DNA from: Neolecta irregularis DAH-3
Lineage: Eukaryota > Ascomycota > Neolectomycetes > Neolectales > Neolectaceae
Direction: 5' to 3'
NCBI GenBank assembly: GCA_001929475.1
Contig: LXFE01000497.1
Coordinates: 1-19,523, forward strand
Length of the DNA stretch: 19,523 bases
In this document: positions 10,800-19,459 of the stretch, one piece after another
How the letters are laid out: each line of letters opens with the position of its first letter
How positions within the stretch are numbered: the stretch's first letter is position 1
Notes under the pieces: generated by a model
Seen by the model: only the letters and a program-made list of their open reading frames with translations
Told to the model about the DNA's origin: nothing
The model's database searches: none
Made by a program: the position numbers and the translations under genes

Positions 10800-11310
10800 C
10801 ATGAGGGACTCTGGGGTTTGCGCCACCAGGTATTTGGATCCTGATTGGATCAAACGAAGACACTAATCAAAGGCATGCATGCTTTTTAACCCGGCATGGA
10901 CCCAATTAGTCGGTCAATCACACAGGACACACACACTCGCTATGAACACCGGGGATTTTCTTATACAGTAACTTGTCTTGGTATCAGCTTAAGGAAAACA
11001 CGGAAAACACATTCTCATTTCTGCTTAAATGTTCCGTCGCAAGGAGTCCTTGTGTGATTTGTGTCATTCCGCCAAGTAACAAGGCTCTTCCAAGGAAATC
11101 GCCAAGCATTATTTTCCCAGCTAGCATGTTGCAGGTAATCTCAATCTCTCTGTGATACTTGTTCGAAATCCACACGCTTTTCAAAGTAATTGAGGACGCC
11201 GCATGATGGCGGACAATTCTCGGTTATCAATCTGCGTCTGTGGTGAATTCATTCCTTCGCGCCTACTTTCCCAATCAGGAATTGAACACAGATATTCAGG
11301 TGGATCTGCA

Positions 11311-11345
11311 AATATTTACAGTCACACAGTGTGACTGTAAATATT
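11311..11345. repeat. Perfect 17-bp inverted repeat, one-base spacer
   Basis: AATATTTACAGTCACAC (11311-11327), a single A, then the exact reverse complement (11329-11345). The inner 23 bp has TACAGT/ACTGTA ends like those of pogo/Tc1-type termini. It may be two transposon tips left head to head, or a hairpin. Confidence 0.85.
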
Positions 11346-11431
11346 GTAATAATATTGTAACCATTTAATTGTTATTACATGTTATAAGATGGCCTTTTTG
11401 ATTTTTTGGGTAATAATATTATGACCATTTT
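11346..11431. repeat. Imperfect direct repeat pair, ~22 bp
   Basis: GTAATAATATT followed by ACCATTT occurs at 11346-11367 and again at 11410-11431 with two to three differences, about 64 bp apart. It directly adjoins the palindrome and probably belongs to the same decayed element. Confidence 0.6.
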
Positions 11432-11477
11432 ATATTGCCAATACCGATGGTTTATGTTGTTGCCAACGCTGGACTCA

Positions 11478-11539
11478 CCTGGATATAACGAATGTGGCTT
11501 GGTAGCGTTTTCAGTTCGTTATAACGAGGTTTCGTTGTA
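11478..11539 (+). mobile_element. Terminal remnant of a pogo/Tigger-like DNA transposon
   Basis: The segment holds GGATATAACGAA, then a 3' end reading CAGTTCGTTATAACGAGG followed by TTTCGTTGTA. The reverse complement begins TACAACGAAACCTCG and continues with TTATAACGAACTG, the arrangement typical of pogo-family terminal inverted repeats, and it ends on TA, the target site this superfamily duplicates. No matching left end and no transposase frame is visible, so this looks like a solo or truncated end. Confidence 0.5.
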
Positions 11540-11649
11540 TGGAGATGACCAAATAGAAAATAAACAAGATCCAAAAGACAAATCCAAACCAAAAGAATCG
11601 GAGAAAAATATTAAATAGGGAGTGTGTTCAAGGCAGTTGCCTAACCTGC

Positions 11650-11670
11650 CTGCCTGCCTGCCAATTCAGG
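11650..11670 (+). repeat. CCTG tetranucleotide microsatellite
   Basis: About four consecutive CCTG units, interrupted at the left by AACC. It marks the start of the GC-richer block. Confidence 0.7.
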
Positions 11671-11776
11671 CCCATGTGTACTAAGCCCAAGCCAGTGGCA
11701 CGGCCCATCGTAGGCACGCAGAGCAATTTTTTACTCATTTGTAATAGCAGAGGGGCATTCCTCTATTCTTTTTTGA

Positions 11777-12166
11777 GGGGATTCCCGGAACCCCCACAGC
11801 CACCAGAGACGGATAACCACCGCCACCGGCAAATGGACCAAGGACATCCGCAAAGCGCTATCGACCTCTCCATCCGCAAGTAGAGCTAAGAAGCCCAATA
11901 AGGATGTTAGCCGATTCCTTATCAATGGGGTTGGCCGTACCATTGACCCGCGATCGGGCACGTTGTCCGCAAGAGGAGCGCGGCTGCTCAAAGAGGAAAT
12001 CAATCTCGTCATTGACTACCAGAGCAGCGATATCCTCACGGCGCAATCGATCGGACACCCCGCAAGAAGAGCTAGGGAGCTCAATGGGGCCATACTCCCG
12101 GTACGAAGATACTCTCGAGAAGACAGGGAACCGACGTTGGAAGCACCATCGTGCCAAAATAGATAG
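11777..12166 (+). pseudogene. Open frame without a start codon, possible gene or transposon fragment
   Basis: After a TGA at 11774-11776 the frame stays open for 129 codons to the TAG at 12164-12166, with the first ATG only at 11963. The translation includes KWTKDIRKALS, KKPNKDVSRFLINGVG and LLKEEINLVIDYQSS, which have a natural residue mix. I do not recognise a family. No spliced start could be found. Two segments sharing CCGCAAGARGAGC lie about 100 bp apart inside it. It may be an exon of a lost gene, a fragment carried by an inserted element, or chance in GC-rich DNA. Confidence 0.25.
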
Positions 12167-12203
12167 CATAGTGAATTGTAAGTGAGATTTGTGATAATAA
12201 AAA

Positions 12204-12220
12204 CCCCTGAGGTTGAGGGG
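12204..12220. promoter_or_regulatory. Inverted pair of STRE motifs
   Basis: CCCCT at 12204-12208 and AGGGG at 12216-12220 face each other about 225 bp upstream of the reductase start. STRE elements bind Msn2/4-type zinc-finger stress factors. A stress-induced reductase fits, but the link is inference. Confidence 0.4.
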
Positions 12221-12335
12221 AGGAAGCAGCTTGAGTGAGGAGTCCCGATAGTGTCATATTAAGCGAAAGTCTTCAGTTTAGCATTTCTTTACGACAGGCT
12301 TCTTCATCGCGCGAACCACTTAATTTGGGATGATG

Positions 12336-12343
12336 TGACGTCA
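12336..12343. promoter_or_regulatory. CRE palindrome TGACGTCA upstream of the reductase gene
   Basis: A perfect Atf/CREB site lies about 97 bp before the start codon at 12440. It is the second perfect copy seen in the window, and both lie in promoters. Confidence 0.45.
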
Positions 12344-12439
12344 TGTCCTCCTACCTCTCACTTGGTCCTTCGTTTGACAAACCTGAAACAAATGTCCGCT
12401 ATCAAATTAAAAGCTAGAGAAATAGTCACCAGGATTGTG

Positions 12440-13602
12440 ATGCCTGGTGATATAATACTGTATGTTGGATAAATAGAGATTGGAACTGATTACTGACAGT
12501 GTCTCTGGAATTTCAGGATTTCTAGCTGCCCATGTACTTAGCCAGCTTCTCGAGAAAGGTTATAGCGTCCGGGGGACCGTCAGAGATGAGAAGAAACGAG
12601 ACTGGATCCTCGAAAAATATAAAACATTTGTAGACGAGAACAGATTGCAAGTCATAATCGTACCTGATGCTGCCAGGGAAGACGCTTTTGAAGAAGCAGT
12701 CAAAGGCATGACTTTTGTTATTCACATCGTAAGTACCTCCCAAATTAGGGGTTCTATTCATTAAACAGGCATCTCCATTCCATTTCAAAATCACAGACCC
12801 AAAGATCGATTTGCTCGATCCAGCAATCATCGGTACGCGAGGCCTCTTGACTCACGCAGCCAAACACAGCAGCATCAAAAGAGTTGTCATCACTTCTTCA
12901 TTTGCTTCAATCCTCGATCCATCCTATGGATGGCGACCTGGATACACGTATACTGAAGCCGATTGGTCTCCTCTTACCTACGAAGATGGACTGGCTGCAA
13001 AAGACGATCCATTCACTGCATATCGAACCTCGAAGGTAGAAGCTGAAAGAACTGCATGGAGATTCCTCGAGACCGAGAAACCGAGTTTTGATATCGTTAC
13101 AATTTGTCCTCCCTTGATTTGGGGCCCCATGATACATCAAGTTACGCTGGACACTCTCAACGAGAGCAATCGACAACTTTGGGACGTCATTAATGGAGAG
13201 TCAAACGAGCTGCCAAAGACAATGACGTTGATGTTTGCTGATGTTCGTGATGTTGCGAAAGCTCACGTATCCGCGTTGGCACTGGACAAGGCAAATGAGC
13301 GCTTTGTTATATGCAGAGGCGAACACAGTTGGCAAAAAGTATGTCTTTTTCTTTCAATAAATAGGGGTTGATTTTTTGGCAAGGCAGCTGATATACTTCG
13401 ACGACGATTCCCCGAAAAGCAGTCTCGAGTTCCCATCGGTAACCCAGGAGAAAACCTTCCCCCTCACTATAAGTTAAGTGCAGAGAAAGCAAAGAGAAGC
13501 CTTGCAGGGTTTGAGAACGGCTTTATTGACTATGAGACGAGTTTATGTGATATAGCCAAACAACTATGGGACATGCAAGCTGTTAAGAGTTTCGAGCACT
13601 GA
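12440..13602 (+). CDS. Extended short-chain reductase (Gre2 / dihydroflavonol-4-reductase-like)
   Basis: Exons are 12440-12459, 12500-12728, 12769-13338 and 13384-13602; 345 residues. Introns are 40, 40 and 45 nt. The first exon is a 20-nt microexon: joining ATG CCT GGT GAT ATA ATA CT to TGTCTCTGG yields MPGDIILVSGISGFLAAHVL, the expected Rossmann start. The family reduces aldehydes, ketones or methylglyoxal with NADPH. Seen: the GxxGFxA glycine motif (about 10-16), SVRGTVR (NADP-type arginine), ITSSFAS (about 124-130), catalytic YRTSK (Tyr168, Lys172), CPPLIWGP, and LMFADVRDVAKAH. The acceptor of intron 3 was set at GCAAG so that AADILRRRFPEKQ continues in frame. STRE and CRE motifs upstream suggest stress control. 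The exact substrate cannot be told. Confidence 0.9.
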
Positions 13603-13835
13603 GTCAGGCTGGAACCCTTATGTCATCCATAACCTATGTATAAAAGCCATAATTCACAAGTCATCGTCCTTTCTATTAACTATCACAGCCAAGACTAGTA
13701 GATAAAGTTTTTTCAATGATTGAACTATGATCAACATCTTTCTATCCATAAAAGAATATATCATATACAAAAATTCCATTTCCAATAATTTGTAACCATG
13801 TGTTGGATGTTACCCCGAGTAACCTTTACTCCTCT

Positions 13836-14771
13836 TCAATAAAACATCAAATTGCCCCCACAATTTCCGCATACAACGTTCAACTTGACTTGATTGCATA
13901 CAGAGTCAATGCTCTTTGTGTAGATATTGCTCCCATTACCAGCAGAACATTCGTAGAATGTAGATTCTCCTTTAACTGCCAAAAGAGCATCTGATGTGAC
14001 GTTGAAAGGAACAGTGATAGCTCCTGTAGTCGGAAGAATTGATTCACATTGTAATTGAGAATCTGTTGAAATATAGCAAGTTCGATTGTCCTGGTCTGTC
14101 AGACCCCCGCTCGAGGTCAATGAGAGCGTGAGACAACCTCGACCGGATCGAACCTGGCCGTCGGCCAGTTGACCGAGGAAACCGAGCTTGCCAACTGAGA
14201 TAGAAAATTTGCCACTAGAAACACAACTAGGTTGAACTTCAGTGGTTACAGAGACTGTAGCTGTCACAGTTTGTATAGAAGTTGTAGTTTGTGTAACAGT
14301 TACTGGAATGCAAGTTGGCGGAGGGGGACACTGCATGACAAGTTGAAGAGTAGTCATTTGGCATTGCTCACCGATACTTTGAGTGTAAATGTTTGATGAA
14401 CCGTCTCCATTATCACAAGAGTAGAAATCAGGCGAGCCAGCCCAGGTAAGTGTTCCATTGGATGTACAAAACTGGGCCATCTGGGCTCCAATGATGGGTG
14501 GATTGCTGCATTGAACCTGATGTTCTTGCGTGATATAGCAAGAACGACCATCTTGGTCCATGGTATTTCCCCCTGTGAGTCTCAACTGTAGAGGGACATC
14601 GAACGGTTTGTTAAGTCTAATTTGGCCATCATTGAGTTGGCCAACATTGCTGAATGTAAACGGGCATTCCTCTGTACACTGTGCATAAGGTTCCAGAGTA
14701 TCTTGTGGACTTGGAACAGATAATGACACTTGTGCGAGACAAACTGCGATAGGAAGAATAGTCTTGAACAT
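13836..14771 (-). CDS. Secreted cell-wall protein with two PIR1 C-terminal-like domains
   Basis: An intronless frame of 311 residues. A signal peptide (MFKTILPIAVCLAQVSLSVPS) is evident. Two similar Cys-rich modules follow, about 27-150 and 180-311. Each has the pattern GQLxDGQxR, LTxxGGxxxDQDxRxCYI, QLQC or QVQC, an SNGTL/TSDALL strand, FYxC, then GSxNIYTxSI and a final Cys pair. This matches the C-terminal domain of yeast PIR cell-wall mannoproteins, which lack it in duplicate. Between the modules lies a Thr/Val-rich, probably O-glycosylated linker (VTQTTTSIQTVTATVSVTT). No QIxDGQxQ PIR repeats and no GPI-type tail are present; the protein ends CGNCGGNLMFY. The start was set at the ATG 14771; the frame is open only 15 nt further with no ATG. 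A TATA box sits 36-43 bp upstream. It converges on the reductase gene. Confidence 0.8.
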   Translation of the reverse strand: MFKTILPIAVCLAQVSLSVPSPQDTLEPYAQCTEECPFTFSNVGQLNDGQIRLNKPFDVPLQLRLTGGNTMDQDGRSCYITQEHQVQCSNPPIIGAQMAQFCTSNGTLTWAGSPDFYSCDNGDGSSNIYTQSIGEQCQMTTLQLVMQCPPPPTCIPVTVTQTTTSIQTVTATVSVTTEVQPSCVSSGKFSISVGKLGFLGQLADGQVRSGRGCLTLSLTSSGGLTDQDNRTCYISTDSQLQCESILPTTGAITVPFNVTSDALLAVKGESTFYECSAGNGSNIYTKSIDSVCNQVKLNVVCGNCGGNLMFY

Positions 14772-14806
14772 GACGAAGGTTGTCAAGAAGAGAGGAGATT
14801 AGAGAG

Positions 14807-14814
14807 CTTTTATA
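14807..14814 (-). promoter_or_regulatory. TATA box of the cell-wall protein gene
   Basis: TATAAAAG on the minus strand lies 36-43 bp upstream of the start codon at 14771, followed by a CT-rich stretch. With usual spacing the messenger would begin just before the ATG, giving a very short leader. Confidence 0.5.
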
Positions 14815-14819
14815 GCCAC

Positions 14820-16770
14820 GGTCGCGGAAATAAATTTATGCACTAAATGCTTGTGAAACATGAGAAGCGCCTGGAGCTGCTGTCGATTGAGAATGACGTA
14901 GATAGATCGTGCATATCGCGCTATGTCATTTTCATTCCAAGTCGAGACTCGTAAGGCACAAAGGAACTGTGACTATTCACTGAATGAAGGCAGAGAGTTT
15001 GTGGCAACGCTGCCGAATTTATCCATCCCTCATTTTAACCCCCGTCAAAATATCATCTGAAGACGCTACTAATATTCCAGCTCGGATGTGAGGAAACATA
15101 TCATGACTTATCCATTGTCGTCAAGCCCTGTATGACGAACGGTATATGTCAAAAGTCCTCTACGTTCCTGGAAAATTTCCTGAATCACTAACCTATATGA
15201 GTATCTGACAAAACTTCGTCTTAGTTGCTTATTGAACCATGTCCAGTATGCTTCACTGATCGAGAAAATAGATACGATATGAGGAAGTGTGCAGCAACAT
15301 CGATTTTCAAATATGTATGGCATATATGCAGATTTTATAGGCTGCAGGTCAAGAAAATAATACTGTCTCGTGAGCTTTGACGAGTAAAGAGACTTATTTT
15401 GCTGGAGTTGCAAGTTATGGGATTTTAGAACTTCAGTGGTCATAACTGTGGGTACTACCAAGTCCCGCCACCTCCACACGACGGTACAGGCAGGACCCGG
15501 CCTGGAGGGCGCAACCAACCAATGGGATTCATCCAACTTGGGAGAGCGGACCTGGATGTGGACGGCGGTTAAAATCCATACACCCACCTGCCCGCCGGAG
15601 CGTTGCCGGCGGGCGGGCGGGTGGACACACTGTTCACAATACCGTCTGTGACTCAGAGCATACAATTTCATGTCTTCAATTGAAACTCGTTCCCTACCAG
15701 TGAGATTTGACTACGGCCTTGAGCAGATCGACATCTTCACTCAATATATATCTTTATTGTTTGAAGGTAGGGTCTTTTTCTCAATTCTTTCTAGACTGAT
15801 TGTGATGAGATCTGATTAAGCCACATTACGTCATTTCAAGGAACTTCCCTGTGCCTTCCTGACATACACGGGACTTATCGGTCGCCTGAACTGAGGCATG
15901 ACAAAGGATAGGTGACATCGTTTGTAGCCTTTTTAATTTGAACACGATGATGTATGTCGAGAGAAAGGATGAGATTTAGCTCGAATAGCTCGAATTTACT
16001 CCCAATCGAAGCGGAAACTACGAAATTATTGGAAGGCAATGATGACAAAATATGGGAATGTTACACCATACGTAAGTGATTGGTTAAGACATTCATGGTA
16101 AATGGACGCCGCCAAGTCACACGAAGTATCACGATGAACTTCCAGCTTGAAATCTATGCCACAAAGATTCGTAGGTTTACCGATTACTCTGATACAATCA
16201 TTTTTGTAAGTGTCCAAACTTGATGGTCTTATTCGACATGTGACAACTAAAGAATTGTTCCTCACTGTCGCAGGTCACTCAGACTTAGACAATTGAAACC
16301 CTCACGAGTAGCTGTACAACATCTGGCAGCCCTCAATAAGCACATGAAAAGAGTTCGTCAGAATATTCTTACGACAGTCCCAGACGATTCTCGCCATTCT
16401 ACGGCATAGCCTACAGATTGCTTTACCGGCACTCTCCACAAATATACTATGTTTATGATCATGACATTATCCCTGGTACTTTATGGGGAAAACTGAAATG
16501 AAAGAACCACATAGCGGAAATATGAGACGCAGTACTAGGGATATAAAAATGTGGCAGATTGCAAAACAAGGTTTTAAATTATGCAGCTCGCTTAATTGCC
16601 AAAATTCGAATAAGTTACTCATAGCTAGTCGACTACTAGGATCATGCGCAGTAACACAATTAAAGTTGACTCCTGCTATTCATTTGTGAGACAACCGTCA
16701 TTTTTGTGCTTCTCAAGCGTCATGGAACCAGGTCCTCAGAATCTAGTTCACGGATCCTGCTCTTCAATTG
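14820..16770. other. Long gap between cell-wall protein and chitinase genes
   Basis: No gene is supported in this ~1.95 kb, which is AT-rich apart from a GC-rich island at about 15460-15635. That island is a dispersed repeat (separate entry). Two open frames exist on the minus strand, 15108-15671 and 16026-16265, but neither shows a recognisable family. A TTACGTCA half-perfect CRE and a TGACTCA site at about 15649 are present but distant from any gene start. Confidence 0.5.
15545..15632 (-). mobile_element. GC-hairpin repeat, copy A (hAT-like tip)
   Basis: Read on the minus strand the copy begins CAGTGTGTCCACCCGCCCG and then folds on itself, CCCGCCGG pairing with CCGGCGGG around GAGCGTTG on the plus strand, before ATGGATTTTAACCGCC. 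The same order (CAGTGTGTCCA, GCCCGCCCGC, GCTCCG, GCGGG, ATGGATTTT) recurs in the opposite orientation at 18712. CAG-initial tips with CCCGCCCGCC hairpins are seen in some fungal hAT-type elements. No partner end, 8-bp target duplication or transposase is visible. Confidence 0.5.
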
Positions 16771-16773
16771 CTC

Positions 16774-16781
16774 TATATAAG
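16774..16781 (+). promoter_or_regulatory. TATA box of the chitinase gene
   Basis: TATATAAG lies 73-80 bp upstream of the chitinase start codon, an ordinary distance, followed by a plausible leader containing CACACA before the ATG. Confidence 0.55.
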
Positions 16782-16853
16782 ACCCACGGTTGCCCGGCTT
16801 GACTGGTCATCGAGCACTTGCACAATCTAGTCGCCTCCCAACAAATTCACACA

Positions 16854-18375
16854 ATGAAGTCGATTGCATATTTTGTCAACTGGTGTTAAAACTTCAGCGG
16901 CAGGTCTGACTATTTTAGGGCCATCTATGATCGAAACTATCAACCTGCAGATATCCCTGTTTCATACCTCAACTATCTGTTGTATGCCTTCGCTGATATT
17001 GACGTTAACACCGGTAATCTTGTCATGCAAGATCCGTATGCAGATATAGAAAAGGTCTTCCATCAGTCTGAGTATATGTTGACTCATTTCATAGCATTAT
17101 CCGGAGGATTCCTGGAATGAACCTGGCAATAATGCTTATGGATGTGTGAAGCAAATCTACAAGCTCAAGAGAGCAAACCGGAACTTGAAAGTGCTTCTCT
17201 CAATCGGAGGGTGGACCTATGCTCACGAGCAAAAACATTTCGACTTCGCCAGTGATCCGGAAAAGCGAAAGAATTTTGTTTCATCCTCTATTGAGTTAAT
17301 GAAAAACTATGCTTGGGATGGTCTTGACAGTTGGACTCCACTTTTGTTAACTCGCTCACCTTCAAGTTGACTGGGAATACCCAGCGAATGACGACGAAGC
17401 TGGATATCTTGTCTCTCTTCTTAAAGAAACACGAGAAGGTCTCGATCAATACGCAGAGGAGCGCGGGTTACCCAAGGAGAAATTTTACCTCACTGTGGCT
17501 GCTCCTGCTGGATTGCAAAATGTCAGCATTCTTCACATCAAGGAAATGGATGCGTACCTTTCGTGGTGGAATATTATGTGGTATATTCGATCTACCGTTG
17601 CATTGTGAAACCTTACTGTTTAGCTACGATTACTCTGGCAGCTGGAGCAAAGTCGCGGACCATTCTTCCAATGTCTACGGGGGAGAGACAAACACTGATC
17701 AAGCAATGATGGCATATTTAAATGGTTGTGTTGCAGCAGATAAACTCATACTCGGTAAATCTAGTGTGTGAACTCAGAACCTTTTGACGGATAGGATGTC
17801 CTCTCTACGGTCGAGCTTTTGAAGACACTAATGGACCTGGATTTCCTTTCAACGGAGTTGGACCAGGGGAATGGGAAGCTGGTGTTTGGGACTATAAAAA
17901 GTTGCCATTGTCGGGAGCGGTAGAGTCTTTTGGTACATTGTTTCGACGAAAAGCTTTGCTAACTTCATAAGATGATGAAGCTATTGCTGCATGGTCTTAC
18001 GACGACAAGAAGCGAGAGATGATGTTTGTACTGGATACTTACCTTGCTAACTCTATTAGTTCTTACGATACTCCAGAGAGCGTTGTTGCTAAAGTTGTAA
18101 GCTTCTCAATGATTCTGACAGAATTAATGAGCAGGGATATATCAAGAAGGAGTCTCTCGGGGGAATCATGTGGTGGGAAACCTCTGGGTATCGGCATTAC
18201 CATCCTGTTGAACCTGATGGATAGTGATAACCCAGTCAGTAACCAGCGATCTTTGATCAGAACCGCAGTTGATGAGTTGGGTGGCAAAGAAGAGTTGGAG
18301 TTTGAGGAGAATACTATCGATTACCCAGACTCTATCTACGACAATATCAAAAATGGATTGCAGTACACTAACTGA
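16854..18375 (+). CDS. GH18 chitinase, cytosolic-type (no signal peptide)
   Basis: Exons are 16854-16882, 16919-17054, 17095-17329, 17367-17580, 17624-17754, 17795-17932, 17972-18023, 18060-18096, 18135-18187 and 18225-18375; 391 residues. Nine introns of 36, 40, 37, 43, 40, 39, 36, 38 and 37 nt. It hydrolyses beta-1,4 N-acetylglucosamine chains by substrate-assisted catalysis in a TIM barrel. Landmarks: [36 protein letters not shown] (91-95), DGLDIDWEYP (Asp130, Asp133, Asp135, catalytic Glu137), MCYDYSGSW (MxYD motif), [20 protein letters not shown]. The chitin-insertion segment lies between GRAF and the late WSYDD. It resembles Trichoderma Chit42-type enzymes but starts directly with the barrel, so it is probably intracellular or exported unconventionally, or used in wall remodelling or autolysis. 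Intron 7 is a multiple of three with no stop. No linker or carbohydrate-binding module. Confidence 0.95.
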
Positions 18376-18474
18376 TCAAACATCCATGTCAAATAGTGAA
18401 AGTATCATATAGCTTCAACTAAATATCATTTTACCTTTGTGGCTACTATGCATTTAATTTTCATGGAGACAAGA

Positions 18475-19276
18475 TGTAAGTGATCGCCGGAAGTACAATA
18501 AGACTCGGTTTTATATTCTAAAGTGCGGGAACTTCTAATATACAGAGAGTATACCTAACCTAAGTGCGGGAACTTGGTTTGGTATGCGTAATCATGCAGG
18601 CTAAATTACTCCAATATTGACTGTCCACAATACTGATAACATCTCCACATGTGGCAAGGACTAATGTCCTTACACAAGAAAAGCTGTTGCTTCAAGGTTT
18701 ATGGATACAGACAGTGTGTCCAACTGCCCGCCCGCTGGAAAGGCTCCGCCTGGCGGGTGGGCGGGCCGCCGGCAGATGGATTTTTATGCCTCCCGCCCTC
18801 ACCCAGAGATCTGAACCACCCACCTGGAGAGTGCTCTGGCAGGCTGTTAGGTTGTATGGCCGTTTGGCAGTTTCTTCCATGTGATGCTTCTTCAAAGGTC
18901 CCACTTTGACTTTCTTGTATTGAATTTGTTGGCAGACCATTAGTTTCATCTTTAAATTCAGATCCCGATAGTGCTTGTTTCGTTTGAATCCGTTGGTTGG
19001 TTGTTCAACTGTGAATCGATTGCAATTTGCTCAGTTATTTTCGTAAGATTTGTCACCGGTCACATGACAAATTAATCAGGATGATTCGAGGTGAACTTTG
19101 TGAGTATGTGCAGCATACTTCACCAATGAAAGAAATGGTCATTTGAGGAGCTATATAACATAGAGGGATTACGTGTACCTAACCAAGTTCGCTTACCTTG
19201 GCTAGGTATACTCATCGCTCACTTGCCTTGGTTAGAATATACCCGGTCTTATTCGTACTTCATGCGATCACTTACA
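18475..19276. mobile_element. ~800-bp non-autonomous element with long structured inverted repeats
   Basis: The left arm (18475-~18590) and right arm (~19174-19276) are imperfect reverse complements over about 110 bp. Matching blocks in order are TGTAAGTGATCGC (18475-18487 / 19264-19276), AGTACxAATAAGAC, TATATTCTAA (18512-18521 / 19232-19241), GTATACCTARCC (18549-18560 / 19200-19211) and AACTTGGTTxGGTA (18571-18585 / 19176-19189). Each arm itself contains two related subunits; in the left arm AAGTGCGGGAACTT occurs at 18521 and 18562. No protein frame lies inside. The centre carries copy B of the GC-hairpin repeat. This is the organisation of a MITE or foldback element. The target-site duplication is unclear, so exact ends are uncertain. 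Confidence 0.6.
18712..18830 (+). repeat. GC-hairpin repeat, copy B (hAT-like tip)
   Basis: It begins CAGTGTGTCCAACTGCCCG, folds as GCCCGCCCGC against GCGGGTGGGCGGGC with GGAAAGGCTCC in the loop, and continues GGCAGATGGATTTTTATGCC. It is homologous to copy A at 15545-15632, which is inverted relative to it. It lies inside the inverted-repeat element, so it is either a nested insertion or that element's core. Confidence 0.55.
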
Positions 19277-19459
19277 CAACCATCTCTACTATCATCACAT
19301 CAATAAGCTTCAAAAGTCGCACTTTCAGCCTCAGAGAATAAATTTGCTGGGCAAAGTCCAATTGAAATGCCACAATTCCATCTGAAAACCAGATGTTCCG
19401 AGCTAAAATGCGATGGTCTCTATCTCACTGGAAATTATTTAAATCCTGTCACTAATATT

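Larger units (their letters stand above)
10800..12200. other. Repeat-bearing gap between decarboxylase and reductase genes
   Basis: No gene could be supported in this 1.4 kb. The part to about 11300 is promoter-like for the decarboxylase, with short ORFs of no recognised family. From 11311 to 11540 come a perfect palindrome, a pair of direct repeats and a pogo-like transposon end. From about 11600 to 12170 the base composition becomes more GC-rich, opens with a CCTG tandem run, and carries a 129-codon frame without a start codon. The block reads as an old insertion. Confidence 0.55.

Noticed and set aside
10984-11184. 66-codon hydrophobic minus-strand frame
   Set aside because: It has no ATG near its start and no family match; it lies in the decarboxylase upstream region.
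11640-11680. Third copy of the GC-hairpin repeat
   Set aside because: The CCTGCCTGCC run superficially resembles the hairpin arms but lacks the CAGTGTGTCCA tip and the following blocks.
15108-15671. 187-codon open frame on the minus strand
   Set aside because: Its first half is the GC-rich dispersed repeat, where stops are rare, and no domain or family signature is visible in the rest. Kept as chance openness unless transcripts are found.
16026-16265. 79-codon minus-strand frame with four cysteines
   Set aside because: Codons look fairly natural but there is no recognisable motif, no clear promoter and no splice partner; too short to support alone.
18649-18909. Two overlapping plus-strand frames
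   Set aside because: Both translate the GC-hairpin repeat; overlapping openness in two frames reflects base composition.
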